Shown piece by piece: positions 56,210 to 64,000 of a DNA stretch of 64,000 bases; the stretch's first letter is position 1; every line of letters starts with the position of its first letter. The notes beneath the pieces are model-generated. The model saw nothing but the letters and a program-made list of their open reading frames with translations. It ran no database searches and was not told where the DNA came from. The DNA is from Beta vulgaris subsp. vulgaris (Eukaryota; Streptophyta; Magnoliopsida; Caryophyllales; Amaranthaceae). A program made the translations under genes and the position numbers. Location: assembly GCF_026745355.1 (NCBI RefSeq), contig NC_079202.1:343001-407000 (forward strand), written 5' to 3'.

Positions 56210-57803
56210 ACTCTAATTTAGGGTAAACTGGGGCAACAAACGACTAATTTCAGTATTGGACCAACGAACTCCACAAATTTTCCGAGCTTCCATCCAGCAC
56301 CAATAATGTCATTGACGCCCAAACTCATTAAACCGGGTTTTAACTCGAATACAACTATACAAGCCGCACAAACTTTGAGATGGAAAATGTCATCAAACGT
56401 GGCCAACTTACGAAAGCACGTCAATTTGTTTGAAGAAATGCCTAACAGAAACATGTTTTCTTTGAATATCTTACTTTCATATTATGTGAAGTCATGGAAT
56501 CTCGTCACTGCAAGGCAGTTGTCTGATGATACGAGTGCTCGAACAACTATAACGTGGACAATTTGATTGGTGGTTATGCCAAACATGGCGAATTCTATGG
56601 GGTCCTTCAAGCTTTATGCAGATATGTATAGGTCAATGACTATGCTGGATTCTGTTACTTTAGCTACATAATTGTCGTGATCAACAAAAAAAAATTGATG
56701 ACTCAAATGATTCAAGTTGATAGCCATATTGTAAAGATGGAACTTACTTCAGCTTGAATTGTTTGCAATACTTTAGTGGATTGTTATTGCATTTGTCATT
56801 GCTTGGATTTGGCTTGTAAGCTCTTTTATGAAATGCCAGATAGAGATTCTGTTACTTCTTACTTTTAATGCTATGATTACTGGGTATGCTAATCATGGGT
56901 GGGATGACGAAGCTGTTGATTTTTTTTGGAGGATGCAGAAAGCGGGTTTCAAGCCTTCTGAGTTCACGTTCGCTGCAGTTTTAGGTGCTGGTGTAGTGGT
57001 GTTGAGTTAGGAAACTTAGTTCTCTACAAGCAATTTCATGGCTTTGTGGTGATTGGTGAAGGTCAACTTTATATGGAATGTTTTCGTAAGCAATCTTTGC
57101 TTTGTTTTTATTCAAAGCACGATCATGTCGAAGAAGCCAAAAATCTTTTCTACAAGATGACAGATTTTTTTTTTTTTGAGGGGAATGAGATGACTGAGAT
57201 TGATGGTGTTTCATACAATAGAATCACATCAGGCCATGCATGGGAAAGGAACTATAAGAAGTCTCTTACCCTGTTCCAGGAGTTGCAGGACACAAAATTT
57301 GACAGGACGAATTATCCTTTTTCTACTATGTTGAGTATAGCAGCTTATACACTTGATTTGGAAATGGTTAGACAAGTTTCATTGCCAGTGTATATCGTGA
57401 CAACAGCATCATCATAACTTTAGAGTAGGAAACTCACTCTTACACATGTATGCTAGATGCGGACGACTTGAGGACGCCAATCTGATCTTCCAATCTGTTT
57501 CACTCCAGGACACTGTCCCATGGACAACAATGATCTCTGCTCTTGTACAAACAGGGTACCATGAAGAAGGGCTTAAGATATTCACCGACATGTCTAGGAC
57601 CAATGTCAATCCAGATCAAACCACTTTTTCCACCATCTTAAGGGGCTACAGCTAGTTTCACTGTCACTAGGGAAACAGTTGCACTCTTTAGTATTCATAT
57701 CCAATGTGTTTTGTGGAAGTGCATTGCTCGATATGTATGCAAAATATGGTTCAACGAAAGATGCTATTTGTTTATGCCAAATTCTGATTAGGCAGAACTT
57801 AGT
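56210..57803 (+). pseudogene. PLS-type pentatricopeptide repeat (PPR) protein, broken
   Basis: Reading frames pieced across many stops and frameshifts show PPR motifs: LFEEMPNRNMFSLNILLSYY (about 56426), YANHGWDDEAVDFFWRMQKA (56895), LTLFQELQDTKFDRTNYPFS (57270), HMYARCGRLEDANLIFQSVS with PWTTMISALVQTGYHEEGLK (57445-57570), and CGSALLDMYAKYGSTKDAI (57711). Members of this family bind organelle RNA. The copy has at least six disruptions and ends at 57803, where a Tat-type LTR begins; any E/DYW tail is missing. Decay may predate the insertion, since disruptions occur throughout. Confidence 0.87.
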
Positions 57804-59815
57804 TGAGGATCTACAACTAATGCAAATGCAGCTAGAAATGATTAAAGAAACTAGCTACGGAACTAAAAGAGGATGCAAAGAAGAGACAAAGACACCAGGA
57901 AATGGTGACGCGGAAAACCCCAGGAAGAGGGTAAAAACCGCGGGTGGAATTGAGTCCACCAATCCACTATATGATAGGGCTGGCAAACAGATCAGGTCGG
58001 GTCGGGTTCGTGTTCGGGTCAGTTCAGATTCAGGTCAAAAACCTCTAACCCGAACCTGACCCATTTAACTTTTCGGGTCAAATTGCTTAACCCTAACCTG
58101 ATGTTTTCGGGTTCGTGTCAACCTGAATGTGACCTGATTTAACCCGAGTTTTTGATAATATTTTGTATATATTAAAAAAAAATTAACCAAAAAAAATCAT
58201 AACTAAAAATCAATACAAGTAGCATTTCAATTAAAAATCAGATGCAAATTACACATTTATAGCCAAAAATTTCTATCAGAAGGATTCAAAACCTTAAATT
58301 TACAACAAAATTTAATTTCTTCTTCTTAGCCTACGTACCGATTCCCCATGATTTCTTCTTTCCTGCCAACAAGATCAGAAAACAATAATGAACGAATAAT
58401 CAAATCATCAATGGAAAACTATTAATATTCATCAAATCGTAGTAATGAATAAAAGATAGAATAAAAAGTTTTTAGCATGAGCAAGATCCAAATATTTTCA
58501 GTTGAAATAAAAGTGTTAGAATTAATGAAAAATTCTGTAAACATAAAACCAAACATGACAGAGGATGAAGTATGAACACGAAGCAAAGATTCTAGAACAG
58601 ACCACACAAAAGTTCATAAGGTCGATAATTACTCATAAAATAACTCAAAATTTTCCATATATTTACTCGAAAATTAGTCATATAAATTTAACTACTCATA
58701 CTTTCATATACTAACTCGAAAATTATCTAAGTAATTACTCGAAAATTAGTTATACAATTCCTCTAAAATTAGTCATAAAATTACTCCATAATTAGTCATA
58801 TAATTAGTCGATAATTAACATGCAATTACTCTAAAAATAAACATGCAATTACTCGAATGAAATCAAGAATGAAGGAAAATTACCTTAACATTTGTCTGAA
58901 TTGTTGTACAATCTTCTCTTAATTTTATTTTGATTTTTCGAGTCCTTTTTGATTTTTTTTCCACTGAGACTTGAGAGAAGAAAGAAGAGAGAGTGAGAGC
59001 AAAAGAATGAGTGAAAGAATAAATGAGAGAGTGAAAGCGGCGCATTATGAATTATGACCGAGTGAATAGAGTTAGGGTTTATTTTAGGGTTGGGCTCAAA
59101 GTTTACTAGGTAGGTATTTTGGGCATAATTAAAATTTTGGTATTTTCGATCTAAATGGATTTTTTTGGGCTTTTATATTTTCAGGTCAATTCAGGTTGGT
59201 TTCGTGTCAGAAAATTCAACCTTAACCTAACCCGTTTAACTTTCAGGTCGTATTCGTGTCGACCCATTTAACTTTTCGTGTCAAAAATCTCAACCCTAAC
59301 CCGGTGTTTTCAGGTCGTGTTCGTGTCGTGTTATCGTGTCGTGTCAGCTTTTGCCAGCCTTACTATATGAGAAGATTAGAACTTACAGCTAGCAGCTAGC
59401 AGCTTATAGCTTGTACTAAATACACTTGAGAATATTGTAATTGTAGAAGAGAGAAAGAATGTAAGTAAGAGCAATGTAAAGACTTATGTTTTACAGAATG
59501 TTTTTCCTTCTATTTATACTAATACACTTGTATAACATTATTCCTTATTCGAACGTTGCATAACTAACTCTCCTATGAAGGTGCTACAACTCCTAGAATC
59601 AAGGGAGATCTTCTCTTCTGCTGGCTAACCACTTCCTCCTATTTCTTTGGCCCAACGTCATTACTTGACTTGGTCATAGTTAGCATCCAATGTTCTTCCA
59701 ACCGGATTATAATCATTCTTCATCTCTGCTTGTTGTAGCTGCTATCTGATGCTCTCTAGCTATGTCAAACGCGTAACCTGCAGGTTTCAGCTTAGGAAAA
59801 TTTTAGGACATAACA
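57804..59815 (-). repeat. 3' LTR of the Tat-type element (about 616 bp, split by hAT)
   Basis: Parts 57804-57974 and 59371-59815. The minus strand has a TATA box (GTATAAATAG, about 59513-59522). The left boundary (TGAGGATC) is inferred from the end of PPR homology and the TG/CA rule, with no second LTR to compare. The 59368-59450 part has AGCAGCTAGC repeats. Confidence 0.72.
57975..59362. mobile_element. hAT element, 1388 bp, non-autonomous, in the Tat LTR
   Basis: Ends TAGGGCTGGCAAA and TTTGCCAGCCTTA, flanked by the perfect 8-bp duplication CTATATGA (57967-57974 and 59363-59370). Both arms are about 150 bp of GGTCGGGT/TCGTGTC/AACCCGAAC-like motifs. The middle is AT-rich with AATTACTCGAAAATTAGTCAT-type short repeats (58630-58860). 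I see no hAT transposase motif. Confidence 0.92.
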
Positions 59816-59828
59816 ATTGCCCCTAACT
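59816..59828 (-). other. Polypurine tract of the Tat-type element
   Basis: Minus strand AGTTAGGGGCAAT directly before the LTR start TGTTATG, the usual shape in this lineage. Confidence 0.8.
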
Positions 59829-60268
59829 TGTGATGCCAACCTAGGCGTAGCTGAGTTAAAATCGCAAGTTACCAATCACAACAAACTGTTAGCAAAAGGA
59901 CTTAAGATTAAAACAAACTTATATTTCTCAAATTTTTATCTCTTTTCCTGAGGAATTAAAACGTTTGAAGATAAAAACTTTTACTTGGAAGATAAAGTCT
60001 TTCAACCGCTAAAAAAGATAATTTTCTTGGGAAGAGATAAACTCATCAGGTAATTGATTACTTATCAACAGCTAAAAGATAAATTTTACGCAATATTAAA
60101 TACTTATCCGTTGGTTTAAACTACCGTTGAGCTACCAGTATTTAAGGAACTTTCACCCTCCTCGGAAGCTTCACTTCACTTTCTTGCGAATTCCTCTTCT
60201 TCTCAGGTAAAACTTCTTTCTCTCACTTTTCTTCTTCAGGAATTTTTTAGATCTTTTCTTCTTCTCTA

Positions 60269-62007
60269 ATGGGTAGAGCTATAGATGACGTCGCTTCGTC
60301 TGTTACTGAGCGAGATATAGAGGTGCTCAAAGTTCTGGGGGGTTTCCCTGAAAGCACTCAGATTATCCTTCCCACTCCCACATGCAGACCCGAAACCTGC
60401 CCGGAAGACTACATTTGCTACTATGAGCATCCTTTTTATCTAGGGTATAATTACGCATTTTCCCCCCTCACTAGGTCTTTTATGGAGGTTTTGCACCTAT
60501 CTCCTGGCCAGCTGATGCCAGCTTTTTGGAAAACCTGCCTTACTCTAGAGACCTTACTAAAACATGGCACAACCCTTCTCTCTAAACGACTTTGACTGCC
60601 TACAGTGTTAGAAAATCGGGCAAGGGTTTCATTACTTTTAGGGCTAAGGCTCCCTTCCCCCCTTTAATAGAAGGCACAATTGCATCAGATTCCATATGGA
60701 AGACTAGGTATTTCTTCGTAGTAAAAGATTCGCTGGGCGAAGCTGGGGCCCTCTAGTTGGGGGTTGGTCTACTAAAGGTACCTATCTGTTCAATTTGCGC
60801 TTTGTTCCTAAAAACGAATTAACTATGTTCTTACCTTGTTTCCTTGCAGGTCTTGGCCCATTGTCTCCCAGATATCCTGAACAAGCTGAGAGACTACCAG
60901 AACTGCTTAATTTCCCTGAGGAACGCACCTTCACAGCTCCTACTGAGTTCTACCCTGACTCTAAGGCTTCTTCTCGCACCAACTCGATGTCAACAGGTAA
61001 TTTTGTTTTTGTGAAGGTTTTTTTGCTTATATTCTTAGAATTAGGCCAACTAGGTTTTCCTTATTCATGCAGCTCCAGCAAGATCTAGCAATTTGTCGAG
61101 AGATGCTATGGACAGGCTGAAGAATAGGAAGAGATCAGCCGCCTCTTTTGGGCAACTCAGGTTGAGAGGGTCCTCGCAAGCACCTACGCTCATCTACCAT
61201 CCCAACTACATTGACATCACGACTGACTCTCCTAGAGATGAAGTCCTTGTGAGCTTTCCTGCAGACTTTCCTAGCTGAGAAGGTCTAGAAGGTGGGATCT
61301 GGCCTGCAGCTGACAAGCTGTTCCAGCTGCACAAAAGAGGTTAAAAGGACAGACCCTGAGGTTGTCTTGAACCATGCTGTTCAGCTATCCCTACAGGTTA
61401 GTAACGTTTTTGATTTATTCAATAGAATATTATTGTGTGCTTATACTTAGTTTTTCATTGTCGCCAGCTTTCCCAGAGCTGCATAGCTGCCAGGGACAGC
61501 TTGCGGACTGTTGCACCCTTCAAGATAAGGTGGCTCGTCTGCAAAAGGACAATTTGAGCCACCAAGCTAAGCTGGAGAGGGAGAAACAGTCCCGGCTGGA
61601 TGCTGAGAGCAAGTTAGCTGCTGAGCAAAAACTAATCGAAAAAGAGAGGCTGGAGAAAGATGAGAAGATAGCTGCGGTGGAGAAAGAAAATGCACGCCTG
61701 ACTACAGCTGTCAGAGATGCTGAGGAGAGGGTTTTAGACGTTCAAGCTGAAGCTAAAATTATTGAGACTGCGAAGCTAGCATACCTGATAAAATTCAAGA
61801 AGCTGGATGACAAGGGTGTCAATTTTTACATTGACAGGTTCCTCAAGCTGGACTCTATGGCTGCACTGGAGGCTCTAGCTACAGGTGAAGGCAACTGACT
61901 CAGAGCAGTCTACAGCTGGATCTCCTCCTTTACTCAACCAGCCAGAGGGTGCTGCTCCAACTGGCAAGGACGAAACTGTCGGTGATGATGCCAGCGTAGC
62001 TTCTTAG
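60269..62007 (+). pseudogene. Antisense extra ORF of the Tat-type element (gypsy-type transposon ORF, PF04195-like)
   Basis: Starts at an ATG after a pyrimidine-rich leader. The first part (60269-60595) has YEHPFYLGYNYAFSPLTRSF and VLHLSPGQLMPAFWKTCLTL, the wording of the plant putative gypsy-type transposon domain. The same domain goes on in another frame near 60610 (KGFITFRAKAPFPP). Likely introns: one with acceptor at 60850, 60996-61072 (CAACAG/GTAATT...ATGCAG), and 61396-61468 (CTACAG/GTTAGT...CGCCAG). The third part (61470-61895) is a strong coiled coil (LQDKVARLQKD... LEREKQSRLDAESKLAAEQK) ending in an acidic Ser-rich tail at 62007. Frameshifts suggest it is not intact. The function of these ORFs is unknown. 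Confidence 0.78.
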
Positions 62008-62704
62008 TTTCTTCAGTACTTTATCAGTTTTCTTTCTGGAACAATTTAGTTTTAATTAGCTTTGGTACTTTTACCATTGCCTATGGGGGCAATGCGTTTT
62101 TGTAAGAACATATTTCTTTTAGCAGTTTAATCGTTTGAACTTATGCTTTTGCCTTTTGATCTTAGCTATTGATACTTTGATAAATACTTAAGTTACATGC
62201 ATGCTTTTTGTTCTTAGATATTAGAACAACATATTTACCTGGGTAAGTGTTGTTCAACTTAGGTTGGGCCCGTTTCTTGGTGCTACGACCATTCAGCTAA
62301 TTTGGGTGTATAACCCTTAGCTGCTTATGCTGGTGCTACGACCTTGTAGCTGGATCTGAAATTCCAGCTACCCACCTGGGTGCTCGACCCCTTGCGTTTA
62401 CCTGCGTATGAAGTGGACTTTAGATGGCTTGCTGCTACGAGCAATAAAATACTTAAGTCGTTAGAAAATTAATTGTTGTTTACCTGGTGGACCAATGCTT
62501 TGTGCAAAGCATGGTTGCCTTTAAAGATTCTGGCGTCTTTGGCCCGGTAGTAACCTGGTATGCCCCAGGTTAGAAATGATATAGCTTAAGGTGAGAAGCG
62601 TTCCAGCTTCTAGGTACTGCTTTTCCATCTTTAGTAGTTAGCGATAAGCTCCTTTTCCAACTACTTGATCGATTAGATAGGGGCCTTCCCAGCTGATCCC
62701 TAAC
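62008..62704. other. Spacer between antisense ORF and integrase
   Basis: No ORF. Contains three GGTGCTACGACC/GGTGCTCGACC copies at 62278-62395 and many AGCT tetranucleotides. Probably untranslated element DNA serving both convergent transcripts. Confidence 0.55.
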
Positions 62705-63800
62705 TTACCGCATTGACTCTTGGGTATTCTGAAAACTTTCCTTAGAACCCAATCTCCTACCTTGAATACTTGCTTTGACATTCTTGTTGAAGCTACGAGC
62801 CACTATTTGTTGTTGTGCAGCCATTCGTATTAATGCACTATCTCTTAACTCTTCGATGGAATCTAGGTCGTAGCTAAGCTCTTTGTCGTTGGCTTCAGGA
62901 GTCATCAATCCATATCTAGCTGTAGGGACAGCTACTTCCGCAGGTAGCACCGCCTCGCATCCATACACAAGTGAAAAAGGAGTTCTTCCTGTGGCGCCTC
63001 TTGGTGTTGTTCTGTTTGCCCAAGCACCTTAGGTAGCTCTTCTCCCATTTCCTTTCTTAGCTTTTAGGCGCCTCTTAATGCCATTGATAATTACCTTATT
63101 GCTGGACTCAGCTTGTCCGTTAGCTTGCGGATATCTAGGTGTGGAAGTTATCAAGCTGATGTTCCATTCGTGACAGAATTGCCTTGTCTTGTCACTTATG
63201 AATTGTGATCCGTTATCACAAAATTTTCGCTAGGTACCCGAATCTGCAGATAATGTTAGTATGCAAAAAGGATATTACTTTTTTATCTCTCACCTGCTGA
63301 AATGCCCCAGCTTCGATCCATTTGGAGAAGTAGTCTGTGAGTTAGCAGCATGAAAACTTTTTGCCCTGGAGCTACGGGTAGTTTCCCCACAATGTCCATG
63401 CCCCACCTCATGAAAGGCCAGGGTGTTAAGGTGGGTGCAATATCTCAGCTGGCTGATGTGTCATCCTGCGTGTTTCTGGCAGCTTTCGCATTTTTGCACA
63501 TACTTCTTAGCATCAGCACGCATGGTTGGCCAATAATACCCGTATGCTAGGATTTTGTTTGATAGCTTCTTCCAGCTGCATGAGACCGCATTCACCTTCA
63601 TGGAACTCCTTGAGGTGGGCTCCCATTGGTCTTTCTCTAAGCATCTTTGTAATAGATCTAGCTGGCGCAAGCTCTTTTGAATAGAGTGCCAGATAACATG
63701 ATATCTTGTGGCTTTCATTCGCAGCTTCCTAGCTTCCAGCTTATCTTCTGGCAAGATGCCCCTCTCCAGAAAATCGATGATTGGCTGGGTCCAGCTAGGT
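62705..63800 (-). pseudogene. Integrase of the Tat-type element
   Basis: On the minus strand, zinc-binding end YGYYWPTMRADAKKYVQKCESCQKHAG (63461-63543) is preceded by the RNase H-integrase linker (LPEDKLEARKLRMKATRYHV). The core follows in shifted frames, with LTPWPFMRWGMDIVGKLPVA around 63365-63425. The C-terminal part has YGCEAVLPAEVAVPTARYG and ELRDSALIRMAAQQQIVARS (62780-62968). Frame jumps separate the blocks. Confidence 0.88.
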
Positions 63801-64000
63801 CTTCCTGCCGGCTCATCTGTGCACCATGTTTACCTCTTTGCTGATAGCTGGCTCAGCTAGGTGGGCTATAGGTATTGATTTGAAATCGCATTTTCTGAGT
63901 GCTGATCCGAGGTTAGCTAGGGCTCGGCCTTGGTATTCTGGTCCCTCGGGATCTGTTTTATGCTGAATTCTTCGAATAACTTGGTTTTGTCTTTAGCTAG
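63801..64000 (-). other. Further pol sequence of the Tat-type element, cut by the window edge
   Basis: Minus-strand continuation upstream of integrase, where RNase H is expected. No clear motif seen in the short piece available. Confidence 0.5.

Larger units (their letters stand above)
57804..64000 (-). mobile_element. Tat-type (Retand/Ogre-like) Ty3-gypsy element, 3' half, runs off the window
   Basis: The element lies on the minus strand. Its 3' LTR starts at 59815 (TGTTATGTCC) and appears to end at 57804 (GATCCTCA), interrupted by a hAT element. Upstream of the LTR come a purine tract, a plus-strand extra ORF with introns (60269-62007), and integrase (62705-63800). Integrase wording and the antisense ORF between integrase and the 3' LTR are typical of plant Tat-lineage elements. 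The 5' half and the other target duplication are outside the window. Confidence 0.88.

Overview
The window is nuclear DNA of a flowering plant, most likely a core eudicot. Three genes carry GT-AG introns, and the transposons are plant-typical: Ty3/gypsy Tekay-, Reina- and Tat-type elements, a Tork/Tnt1-type Ty1/copia element, hAT, PIF/Harbinger, Stowaway and Mutator-like MITEs, and a tRNA-derived SINE. Base composition swings from GC-rich satellite to very AT-rich intergenic DNA. I cannot name the species; nothing seen points to bacteria, organelle or fungus.

Layout. (1) 1-17474: a GC-rich tandem satellite, about 320 bp per monomer and roughly 40 copies, split by a deleted Tekay-like LTR retrotransposon (6688-10910) with a perfect 5-bp target-site duplication (TSD) TCATA. 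(2) 17475-18130: a decayed retroelement-type ORF. (3) 18770-19924, minus strand: a three-exon gene of the companion-of-cellulose-synthase (CC1/CC2) family. (4) 21345-29240: nested retroelements on the minus strand. An old LTR is split by a Reina-type chromovirus (TSD TAGGG), which is itself split by a 1.65-kb solo LTR (TSD AGAGC). (5) 31151-36976, minus strand: a seven-exon receptor-like kinase of the Arabidopsis At1g01540/At4g01330 type, with a 3.1-kb first intron full of a hAT MITE, a SINE and microsatellites, and a probable one-base frameshift in exon 5. (6) 37-43 kb: intergenic DNA with MITEs of several superfamilies and two decayed tandem repeats. (7) 43436-48492: a degenerate copia element (TSD CTTTT). 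(8) 48996-54968, minus strand: a six-exon ALC/SPATULA-like bHLH gene whose 2.6-kb first intron holds a Stowaway MITE, a foldback element with a G-rich minisatellite and a PIF MITE. (9) 56.2-57.8 kb: a PPR pseudogene cut off by a Tat-type retrotransposon that continues past the right edge. Its LTR is split by a 1.39-kb hAT element (TSD CTATATGA). It carries an intron-containing ORF antisense to its pol genes.

The three host genes have unrelated jobs (cell-wall synthesis, signalling, developmental transcription control), so there is no operon-like logic. The window is mainly a record of transposon activity in which insertion order can be read from exact TSDs. The less ordinary observations are the satellite with its higher-order structure, six hAT-like elements with different termini but the same CCGAAC/GGGTCGGG-type interior, and the G-rich foldback element. 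No new biochemical system is evident.
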